DNA of 5,318 nt, from the NCBI GenBank assembly GCA_002782365.1, contig PFHP01000062.1:1-5318 (forward strand), written 5' to 3'. This DNA is from Candidatus Kuenenbacteria bacterium CG_4_8_14_3_um_filter_39_15. Lineage in GTDB: Bacteria; Patescibacteriota; Patescibacteriia; UBA2196; GWA2-42-15. Shown piece after piece: positions 1 through 5,318 of this stretch (its first letter is position 1; each line of letters starts with the position of its first letter). Position numbers and translations under genes: made by a program. Under the pieces are notes generated by a model. It saw only the letters and a list, made by a program, of their open reading frames with translations, searched no databases and was not told the origin of the DNA.

Positions 1-2633
1 TGGATAGAATTGAGGGTTTGGCGCCGGCTATTGCCATTGACCAGCGGGCAGAAATCCACAATCCGCGTTCAACAGTCGGCACAATGACGGAGATTTATGA
101 TTATCTGCGGATTTTTTTTACTAATCTTGGCAGGCCGCATTGTCCAAAATGCGGCGCGCTAATAAAAGCGCAGACCATTGAGGAGATTGCGCAAGAGGTT
201 AGCGCTCTTTGCCGCCAAAGCCAAATTTTAATTTTGGCTCCCTTGGCGAGGAATAAAAAAGGAAGACAGCGGGAAATGCTTTTAAAAATTAAAGAAGCAA
301 AATTTGATCAGGTAAGAATTGACGGCTATATTTGTCCGATTGAGGAGGCGTTGGAACACAACTTTGATGAAACCAAAGTTCAGACGATTGAGGTGGTAGT
401 GGATAGAATTATGCTGGCGAACAATAGAATGGTCAGAATAGATTGCAATGAGCTAAAGAAGAACCACAAGCAAAACGATGTCTTTTATAAATTATTAACC
501 ACCGCGCTTGATTTGGGCAATGGCATTGTGATGGCTTACGATATTGAAAGACAAAAAGATTATTTAATGTCACAGCATTTAATTTGTAGCCAGTGTAAGG
601 TGGTGATGGATAGGCTTGAGCCGGGGATGTTTTCATTTAATTCGCCGCGGGGGGCGTGTCATGCCTGCGGAGGGCTGGGGACAAGATTGGAAGTTGACCC
701 TGATTTAGTCATGCCCAATAAAAAGCTGACTATCTTAGAAGGAGCAATTCGCCCTTGGTCAAGGCTTAGCGGCAGTGGCCAGACAACGCAGATAAAGGGC
801 TTAGAGAAACTGGCCGCCAAATATGGTTTTTTTCTAAATACCCCGCTGCAAGATATGACTCAAGAACAGTTGGAAATAGTTTTGTACGGGGAAGGTAAGA
901 GTAACCCGAAAGCTGACTATGAAGGGGTGGCCAATAATTTATTGAGACGTTTAAGCGAGACAAATTCAGGTTATCTTAAGTCGGAGATTGAAAAATATAT
1001 GAGAGTTCAGGAGTGCAGTGTCTGCCAAGGCAAGAGATTGCAAGACAAAATACTCATGGTAAAAGTTGGCAATAAAAGTATTAGCGACGTGGCGCAAATG
1101 ACATTACCCCTGGTTATTAAATTTTTAAATCAGCTGACCTTAGAAAAAAAAGAAAAAACCATAGCCCAACCATTAGTGGCAGAGATCAACAGCCGTTTGC
1201 AGCTGATAATCAATATCGGTCTTGATTATCTAACTCTTGACCGGCCAATGGTGACACTTTCCGGCGGCGAGGTGCAAAAGATACGATTGGCCACCCAAAT
1301 CGGCTCAAATTTAACCGGGGTGATATATATTTTAGATGAGCCGTCAATTGGCTTGCATGAAAGGGACAATAAAAAACTGATCAAAACTCTAAGAAAACTG
1401 CAAGAGCTGGGCAACACGGTAATTGTGGTGGAGCATGACGCGACGATTATCCGGGCGGCTGACTGGGTGGTTGATATCGGGCCCGGGGCAGGCAAGCATG
1501 GCGGAGAAATTGTGGCTGAAGGCACGGCTGATGAGATAAAGAAAAACAAAAATTCTTTAACCGGCGAATATTTATGCGGCAGGAAAAAGATTGACTTTAA
1601 TAAAAAGCAAAGAACAGGCAACGGCCAATATTTGGAAGTGATTGGAGCGAGCGAGTTTAATTTAAAAAATATTACTGTTAAGATTCCTTTGGGCAGATTC
1701 ATATGCATTACCGGGGTGTCTGGTTCTGGCAAATCAACATTGATGATAGATATTTTATCAAGAGCGCTCAATAAATATTTTTACGGCACCAAAGATGCGC
1801 CAGGCAAACATGGGGAAATTAGGGGTTTGAGTAATATTAATAAAGTGGTGACTATTGACCAGTCGCCCATCGGCAGAACGCCCAGGTCAAATCCGGCAAC
1901 TTATACCGGCGTCTTTACTTATATCCGTGAGTTGTTTGCCGCCCAGCCAGAGGCGAGAATTAAAGGATTTGACGCCGGACATTTTTCTTTTAACGCGCGC
2001 GGCGGCAGATGCGAGGCTTGCCAGGGAGATGGCGAAATTAAGATTGAGATGCATTTCTTGTCTGATATTTATGTGGAGTGCGAACAGTGCGGAGGCAAAA
2101 GATACAACAGTGAGGCGTTGGAAATATATTGGCGGGGGGAAAATATCGCTCAAGTGCTGGAGATGAATGTGGAAGAGGCATTGGAATTTTTTCAAGACGA
2201 GCCGCAGATCAAAGCCAAACTGGATATTTTGAATAAGGTGGGCCTGGGGTATATTCGTTTGGGTCAGCCGGCGCCGACATTATCCGGCGGCGAAGCGCAA
2301 AGAGTTAAGCTGGCCACGGAGCTGTCAAGGCGGGCGACTGGCAAAACCTTGTATATTTTAGATGAGCCAACCATTGGTCTGCATTTTGATGATGTCAATA
2401 AACTTCTGGGTGTTTTAAACAAACTAGCGGACATGGGGAATACCATACTGGTGATTGAACATAATTTGGATGTGATCAGGAGCGCTGATTATATAATTGA
2501 CCTAGGACCTGAAGGGGGGGACAAGGGGGGAGAGATTGTGGCGACCGGCACTCCGGCTGAAGTGGCTAAAGTTAAGAACAGTTATACCGGGCAGTATTTA
2601 AGAAAGCGCGAATTAGCAGACAAATATGAATGA
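1..2633 (+). CDS. uvrA: UvrA, excinuclease ABC subunit A (5'-partial)
   Basis: DNA-damage recognition ATPase of nucleotide excision repair; the cytoplasmic UvrA dimer scans DNA and loads UvrB. The reading frame is open to the left edge: codons at 3-17 (DRIEG) continue the family motif VDxIEGLxPAI, so the TTG at 18 is an internal Leu, not a start. About 75 N-terminal codons, including the first Walker A, lie outside the window. Counting that Leu as residue 1: RSTVGT-TEIYDYL near 17-30 leads into the UvrB-binding region; CPKC 42-45; zinc cysteines 190/193 and 214/217; CSVC 333-336; ABC signature LSGGE 414-418, Walker B ILDEP 438-442 and H-loop EHD 472-474. The second ABC has Walker A GVSGSGKST 566-574, zinc cysteines 665/668 and 688/691, signature LSGGEAQ 755-761, Walker B ILDEPTIGLH 780-789 and H-loop EHN 814-816. 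All visible catalytic motifs are intact. Small oddities are EVQK in the first signature (usually EAQR) and DEPTIGLH (usually DEPTTGLH). It ends in TGA and overlaps the next gene. Confidence 0.98.
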   Translation, partial: DRIEGLAPAIAIDQRAEIHNPRSTVGTMTEIYDYLRIFFTNLGRPHCPKCGALIKAQTIEEIAQEVSALCRQSQILILAPLARNKKGRQREMLLKIKEAKFDQVRIDGYICPIEEALEHNFDETKVQTIEVVVDRIMLANNRMVRIDCNELKKNHKQNDVFYKLLTTALDLGNGIVMAYDIERQKDYLMSQHLICSQCKVVMDRLEPGMFSFNSPRGACHACGGLGTRLEVDPDLVMPNKKLTILEGAIRPWSRLSGSGQTTQIKGLEKLAAKYGFFLNTPLQDMTQEQLEIVLYGEGKSNPKADYEGVANNLLRRLSETNSGYLKSEIEKYMRVQECSVCQGKRLQDKILMVKVGNKSISDVAQMTLPLVIKFLNQLTLEKKEKTIAQPLVAEINSRLQLIINIGLDYLTLDRPMVTLSGGEVQKIRLATQIGSNLTGVIYILDEPSIGLHERDNKKLIKTLRKLQELGNTVIVVEHDATIIRAADWVVDIGPGAGKHGGEIVAEGTADEIKKNKNSLTGEYLCGRKKIDFNKKQRTGNGQYLEVIGASEFNLKNITVKIPLGRFICITGVSGSGKSTLMIDILSRALNKYFYGTKDAPGKHGEIRGLSNINKVVTIDQSPIGRTPRSNPATYTGVFTYIRELFAAQPEARIKGFDAGHFSFNARGGRCEACQGDGEIKIEMHFLSDIYVECEQCGGKRYNSEALEIYWRGENIAQVLEMNVEEALEFFQDEPQIKAKLDILNKVGLGYIRLGQPAPTLSGGEAQRVKLATELSRRATGKTLYILDEPTIGLHFDDVNKLLGVLNKLADMGNTILVIEHNLDVIRSADYIIDLGPEGGDKGGEIVATGTPAEVAKVKNSYTGQYLRKRELADKYE

Positions 2634-3543
2634 AATAATGATGACAATAAAATATTTTGATTTATTTAATTATCCTCTTAAAAAAGACGAGGTTTTTAAA
2701 TGGCTTTTTAATTATCAAAACATAAAAACGTTAAAGTATCCAAGCGAGAACAGTCAAAAATTGTTTGACGATCTGGCTTGTTTGGTCAGAGAGGGAAAAG
2801 TGGCAGAGCGCGCTGGTTATTATTTTTTACCTTCCCGGGGCGAGATAATTAAGATAAGGGAGGAGCGGGAAAGAATATCTTTAAAAAAGATTAGCAAGGC
2901 GCAGAGGATGGCCATGATTTTAGGTTTCGTGCCGGGGGTGAAAATGATAGCCGTTGTCAGCAATTTAGGATATTTGAATGCAGACAAAGACGCGGATATT
3001 GATTTATTTATTGTGGCGGAAAAAGGAAAAATTTGGGGAGTCAGGTTTTGGTCAGTCATGCTGATGAAAATTTTAGGGCAAAGGCCAAACAAACAAGCGA
3101 TTAAAGACAAGATTTGTTTGAGTTATTATGTTACTGAAGATAATTTGAATTTAGAGCAGACCACAGTGGCCGAGCCTGATATACATTTAGTTTATCTGGC
3201 GGCGCAATATTTGCCGCTTTACAGCGAGGATGAAATGTGGGAGAAATATGTGCGTCAGAACGGCTGGCTTAAAAAATATTTATTAAATTTTGAATACACT
3301 GACGAGCTAAAAAAGTTTATTATTAAACCAAGATTATTATGGCTAAAGAGAATTATTACCAGAACAGAATTGGGCTTTGAGCAGAGATTTTACAAGGAAA
3401 TTCAGTTAAGAAAAATGGCGGCAGAGCTGAAGCAGGCGATGAATCAAGGGGATAAGAAAGTAATAATTAATGACCAGATGCTGAAGCTGCATTTGAATGA
3501 TAGAAGAGAAGAGATTAATAAAATGATAAATAAAATTATTTAA
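2626..3543 (+). CDS. Winged-helix/nucleotidyltransferase-like protein of unknown function
   Basis: Hypothetical 305-residue soluble protein with no signal peptide or membrane segment. Residues ~8-75 (YFDLFNYPL then helices, ending in GYYFLPSRGE) look like a small winged-helix domain. Residues ~104-131 resemble the core of a Pol-beta-type nucleotidyltransferase: a hydrophobic strand (MIAVV), then S112-N113-L-G-Y, then DADIDLFIV with D124 and D126 as the usual metal-binding Asp pair. The canonical Gly-Ser before the pair is replaced by Ser-Asn, and no third catalytic Asp is obvious (the candidate strand reads ICLSYYV, 163-169), so activity is uncertain. The C-terminal third is helical and ends in LKLHLNDRREEINKMI. 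From memory, similar proteins occur in Patescibacteria genomes, often annotated only as nucleotidyltransferase-domain proteins. The start is ambiguous: ATG at 2626 overlaps uvrA by 8 bases, while ATGs at 2638 and 2641 avoid overlap; none has a clear ribosome binding site. Its stop overlaps the ligase gene, suggesting co-expression and perhaps a shared cell-envelope role (inference). Confidence 0.8.
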   Translation: MNEIMMTIKYFDLFNYPLKKDEVFKWLFNYQNIKTLKYPSENSQKLFDDLACLVREGKVAERAGYYFLPSRGEIIKIREERERISLKKISKAQRMAMILGFVPGVKMIAVVSNLGYLNADKDADIDLFIVAEKGKIWGVRFWSVMLMKILGQRPNKQAIKDKICLSYYVTEDNLNLEQTTVAEPDIHLVYLAAQYLPLYSEDEMWEKYVRQNGWLKKYLLNFEYTDELKKFIIKPRLLWLKRIITRTELGFEQRFYKEIQLRKMAAELKQAMNQGDKKVIINDQMLKLHLNDRREEINKMINKII

Positions 3544-4850
3544 TGAATAAATTATTAAAATTGAGTAAAAAATTGCCAGAATATTTGTTTTATTTATTTG
3601 TGTTTTTATTGCCCTGGCAAACGAGGTGGATTTTTCATGACTCGTTTTATCAGGGAGAGGTTTTTGAGTACTGGAGAATGAGTTTGTATTCTTTTGATAT
3701 TATTCTCATTATTTTATTATTATATTATTTAATTGCTGAATTAAAAAATTTAACAGTTAAGAAATTGAGAATATTTAATATTGCTTTATTGTCTTACTGT
3801 CTGATTGTTTTATTGTCAGTCATCTGGGCGGACGAGAAATTAATTGCCTGGTATTGGGGGGTGAGGATGTTTCTCGGTTGCGGATTATTTTATTTGATTC
3901 AGAAAATTGATTTTTCGCGTTTAAGACTGGCCATTGTGGTGGTTATCGCTGGAGCAATACAGGGACTGTTGGGCATTTGGCAGTTTTTAAATCAAAACGT
4001 CTGGCAGTCAAAGTGGCTGGGCATGGCCGGACAAAGTGCGCGGGATCTGGGCGCATCCGTGGTTGAATTCGGACTTGAGAGATGGCTGCGCGCATACGGC
4101 AGTTGGCCGCATCCCAATATTTACGGGGCGTTTTTGGTCTTATCTTTTATTGGGGTGATTTATTTAGTGACAAAAATTAAGGATAAATATCATCAATTAT
4201 TTTTAGTATTTTCAAGCAGTTTTATCGCCTTGGGAATTTTATTTTCTTATTCTCGCGCGGCTTGGCTTGGGTTTGGCTTGGTGTTTATCGCCGGGATAAT
4301 CTGGTTATGTAAAACAGTTAAGGATGAATGGCTTAAAAAATTTATTAAATGGCTGTGGCTTTATTTATTTTTATTATTAGTCCTGTTCACTTTGGCCACT
4401 TGGCCGATTGTCAAGACAAGGCTTCATCTGGGGGAGACAGCCAGATTGGAAACTACATCAAATATGGAAAGAGCGGCCGGCTATCGCGTGGCTAAAGAAA
4501 TAATAAAAGATAATTTTTTGCTGGGAGTCGGAGTTGGCAATTATGCCAATGAATTAAAAGAGAGATACCCTGATGAAAAAGTCTGGGATATTCAGCCAGT
4601 GCACAATATCCTCCTGATTATTTTTGGGGAACTGGGCATTATAGGTTTTTTGATAGTGATATTGTTAAATTGTTATATTGTTAAATTGTTATTTAAAAAA
4701 AGAGACTGGAGTTATTTGAGCTTATTGTTTATTGTTTATTGTTTATTGTTCTTTGATCATTTTTGGTGGACATTATCTTCCGGTTTGTATGTTTTGTGGT
4801 TAGTAATGGGTTTGGTCTTTAAAGAGCATAAAGAAATTGATATAAGGTAA
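3543..4850 (+). CDS. O-antigen ligase / Wzy-type polymerase family membrane protein
   Basis: A 435-residue polytopic inner-membrane protein. About ten to twelve hydrophobic segments are visible, for example 14-25, 50-66, 78-95, 103-119, 127-147, 193-210, 218-234, 240-256, 268-290, 354-383, 391-406 and 413-427. Family marks of the Wzy_C/WaaL ligase fold are present: R183-AYGSWPHPN (HPN 190-192), FSYSRAAWLG at 234-243, then a long polar loop (~291-354) with GVGVGNY (328-334) and QPVHN (351-355) just before a GELGIIGF segment. In characterised WaaL enzymes, Arg residues and a loop His act in transfer of an undecaprenyl-linked glycan; R183, R238 and H354 are candidates by position only. The substrate cannot be told from sequence: ligase, polymerase or protein O-oligosaccharyltransferase all remain possible. 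Its ATG overlaps the upstream stop (TAATG), the usual sign of translational coupling, and there is no ribosome binding site. The last ~60 codons contain two frame-breaking tandem repeat arrays (separate entries). Confidence 0.87.
   Translation: MNKLLKLSKKLPEYLFYLFVFLLPWQTRWIFHDSFYQGEVFEYWRMSLYSFDIILIILLLYYLIAELKNLTVKKLRIFNIALLSYCLIVLLSVIWADEKLIAWYWGVRMFLGCGLFYLIQKIDFSRLRLAIVVVIAGAIQGLLGIWQFLNQNVWQSKWLGMAGQSARDLGASVVEFGLERWLRAYGSWPHPNIYGAFLVLSFIGVIYLVTKIKDKYHQLFLVFSSSFIALGILFSYSRAAWLGFGLVFIAGIIWLCKTVKDEWLKKFIKWLWLYLFLLLVLFTLATWPIVKTRLHLGETARLETTSNMERAAGYRVAKEIIKDNFLLGVGVGNYANELKERYPDEKVWDIQPVHNILLIIFGELGIIGFLIVILLNCYIVKLLFKKRDWSYLSLLFIVYCLLFFDHFWWTLSSGLYVLWLVMGLVFKEHKEIDIR
4661..4692 (+). repeat. 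16-bp perfect tandem duplication inside the ligase gene
   Basis: ATTGTTAAATTGTTAT occurs twice head-to-tail (4661-4676 and 4677-4692) with no mismatch. Each copy is itself two 8-mers, ATTGTTAA and ATTGTTAT, so the array is four 8-bp units alternating in the last base. It lies in codons 373-384 and, as 16 is not a multiple of 3, the two copies are read in different frames. Deleting one copy would bring the TGA at 4717-4719 into frame. Confidence 0.95.
4722..4749 (+). repeat. 7-bp x4 perfect tandem repeat (TTATTGT) inside the ligase gene
   Basis: Four contiguous, identical TTATTGT units cover codons 394-403, giving the peptide LLFIVYC followed by LLF. Three units equal seven codons, so the peptide period is seven residues. 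Loss of one unit would shift the frame and end translation at the TAG at 4801-4803; gain of one unit would end it at the TGA at 4754-4756. It lies 29 bases after the 16-bp array, with an A7 run (4695-4701) between them. Confidence 0.95.
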
Positions 4851-4854
4851 CTAG

Positions 4855-4882
4855 TTGACAGATATTTTTTTATTGTTATAAT
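4855..4882 (+). promoter_or_regulatory. Sigma70-type promoter of groESL
   Basis: A consensus -35 box TTGACA (4855-4860) and a consensus -10 box TATAAT (4877-4882) are separated by 16 bases. The -10 is preceded by TGT (4874-4876), matching an extended -10 (TGnTATAAT). The -35 begins only five bases after the ligase stop codon. Transcription would start near 4888-4891, placing the CIRCE operator just downstream of +1. Confidence 0.88.
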
Positions 4883-4897
4883 ATATTAATAGACTAT

Positions 4898-4924
4898 TTA
4901 GCACTTGATAGGTCGGAGTGCTAA
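4898..4924 (+). promoter_or_regulatory. CIRCE operator (predicted HrcA binding site)
   Basis: Inverted repeat TTAGCACTT - 9 bases - GAGTGCTAA. This matches the CIRCE consensus TTAGCACTC-N9-GAGTGCTAA in 17 of 18 arm positions, with the exact 9-base spacer; the only change is C to T at the last base of the left arm. CIRCE is the operator of the heat-shock repressor HrcA and usually sits between the promoter and groES or dnaK-type genes, as here. Located at about +8 to +35, it would block transcription of groESL and also lie in the 5' leader of the mRNA. hrcA itself is not in this window. Confidence 0.95.
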
Positions 4925-4941
4925 TTATTATAAAAATTAAG

Positions 4942-4951
4942 CTAATATTAG
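4942..4951. repeat. Short palindrome in the groES leader
   Basis: CTAATATTAG is a perfect 10-bp palindrome between the CIRCE operator and the groES start, in an otherwise A/T-rich leader (4925-4968) with no other visible signal. In RNA it has no room for a loop, so it is unlikely to be a stable hairpin. It may be chance in AT-rich DNA. Confidence 0.35.
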
Positions 4952-4968
4952 TTAAATCATAAAAATAT

Positions 4969-5259
4969 ATGAATTTAAAACCGCTTAGCGATCATTTAAT
5001 CGTCAAGCCGATAATAGAGGACAAAACCACCAAATCAGGCATTGTGCTGCCCGATACCGTGGATAAAGAAAAGCCAGAAACTGGCGAAGTCGTGGCAGTT
5101 GGGCCAGGCAGGGTTTTAGACAATGGCAATCGGCTGGCCATGTCAGTCAAGGTGGGTCAAAAAGTATTATTTAAAAAATATTCACCGGATGAGTTCAAAG
5201 TTGACGATGAAGATTATCTAGTTCTTTCTGAAAGCGATGTCATCGCGATTATTGAGTAA
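4969..5259 (+). CDS. groES: Co-chaperonin GroES
   Basis: The heptameric lid of the GroEL chaperonin, acting in the cytoplasm to enclose substrate proteins for ATP-dependent folding. The 96-residue length is normal for the family. The N-terminus MNLKPLSDHLIVKP matches the first strand of GroES (E. coli MNIRPLHDRVIVK). The mobile loop spans about residues 16-34 and keeps the GroEL-contacting hydrophobic tripeptide in SGIVLP (I25-V26-L27). The GEVVAVGPGRVLDNG segment at 39-53 forms the core and roof hairpin, and the C-terminus ends in YLVLSESDVIAIIE. ATG 4969 is chosen because it gives the exact family N-terminus; no Shine-Dalgarno sequence precedes it. It is the first gene of the chaperonin operon behind its own promoter and CIRCE operator, so heat-shock induction by release of HrcA is expected. 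Confidence 0.97.
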   Translation: MNLKPLSDHLIVKPIIEDKTTKSGIVLPDTVDKEKPETGEVVAVGPGRVLDNGNRLAMSVKVGQKVLFKKYSPDEFKVDDEDYLVLSESDVIAIIE

Positions 5260-5283
5260 ATTAGAAATTAAAAAATTATATTT

Positions 5284-5318
5284 ATGGCTAAACAAATTTT
5301 ATTTGACGAATATGCCCG
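5284..5318 (+). CDS. groEL: Chaperonin GroEL, N-terminal fragment (3'-partial)
   Basis: Only 11 complete codons are in the window: MAKQILFDEYA, followed by a split codon beginning CG (Arg). This matches the start of bacterial GroEL/Cpn60, which typically reads MAKxIxFDEEAR. The gene follows groES after 24 A/T-rich bases with no terminator, the standard groES-groEL order, so it should be co-transcribed from the same CIRCE-controlled promoter. No Shine-Dalgarno sequence is visible upstream. Too little of the protein is present to judge its catalytic residues. Confidence 0.88.
   Translation, partial: MAKQILFDEYA

Noticed and set aside
18..20. TTG as a possible uvrA start
   Set aside because: The upstream codons DRIEG are in frame and belong to the conserved UvrA sequence, so the gene is cut by the window edge and this codon is an internal Leu.
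112..119. T8 run in uvrA (also T7 at 827-833 and A8 at 1144-1151) as frameshift or slippage sites
   Set aside because: They fall on Phe or Lys codons in an intact frame, are common in AT-rich genes, and nothing around them suggests programmed frameshifting.
414..433. Possible partial repeat of the window's opening GTGGATAGAATT-type sequence near 400-411 versus 1-10
   Set aside because: TGGATAGAATT occurs at both places but encodes Asp-Arg-Ile in each by ordinary codon use; an 11-base match in isolation is not evidence of a repeat element.
1226..1771. Long antisense open frame of 181 codons opposite uvrA
   Set aside because: It mirrors strongly conserved UvrA coding sequence, shows no recognisable protein motif and has no promoter or ribosome binding site; it is a shadow of the uvrA frame.
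1855..2195. Overlapping open frames on both strands within the second UvrA ABC/zinc region (103 and 102 codons)
   Set aside because: The underlying frame encodes invariant UvrA motifs (DQSPIGRTPRSNPATYTG and the zinc cysteines); the alternative peptides have no family features.
2514..2530. G7 and G6 runs in the uvrA 3' end as a phase-variable poly-G tract
   Set aside because: They encode the conserved GPEGG-x-x-GGE motif with ordinary Gly codons and are short for a contingency tract; sequencing error risk is the only practical concern.
3705..3735. AT-rich TTATTATTATATTATT stretch in the ligase gene as a third tandem array
   Set aside because: The repetition is imperfect and follows Leu/Ile/Tyr codons of a transmembrane segment.

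Overview
The window looks like a bacterial chromosome segment, most plausibly from an uncultivated Candidate Phyla Radiation (Patescibacteria/Parcubacteria-like) genome. This is inference. It rests on moderately AT-rich coding sequence, a tightly packed layout, no recognisable Shine-Dalgarno sequences, a winged-helix/nucleotidyltransferase-like protein of a type I associate with that group, and the style of the GroES and GroEL termini. No taxonomic marker gene is present, and the uvrA gene appears to end at TGA, so a UGA=Gly code is not suggested.

Layout, all genes on the + strand: (1) Positions 1-2633 hold a 5'-truncated uvrA, lacking only about 75 N-terminal codons, with the rest of the double-ABC, zinc-binding protein intact. 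(2) Positions 2626-3543 encode a 305-residue protein with an apparent N-terminal winged helix and a nucleotidyltransferase-like core whose Gly-Ser motif is degenerate. It overlaps the uvrA stop by 8 bases if the first ATG is used. (3) Positions 3543-4850 encode a polytopic O-antigen ligase/Wzy-type membrane protein whose start overlaps the previous stop (TAATG). The three genes look like one translationally coupled transcription unit. (4) Positions 4851-4968 are a compact regulatory region with a near-consensus sigma70-type promoter and a CIRCE operator one base away from the perfect inverted repeat. (5) groES follows at 4969-5259, and the first 11 codons of groEL begin at 5284 and run off the window.

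The two halves are functionally separate: an excision-repair gene trailed by two probable cell-surface genes, then a heat-shock chaperonin operon under its own promoter and predicted HrcA control. No mobile element, CRISPR array, tRNA or rRNA was seen.

The least expected structure is at the 3' end of the ligase gene. Two perfect tandem arrays with unit lengths not divisible by three (16 bp x2, itself 8 bp x4 with an alternating last base; and 7 bp x4), with an A7 tract between them, lie within 90 bases. Loss of one 16-bp unit, or gain or loss of one 7-bp unit, would shift the frame into a nearby stop. This could be a phase-variable surface-polysaccharide gene, or simply a low-complexity by-product of AT-rich hydrophobic codons.
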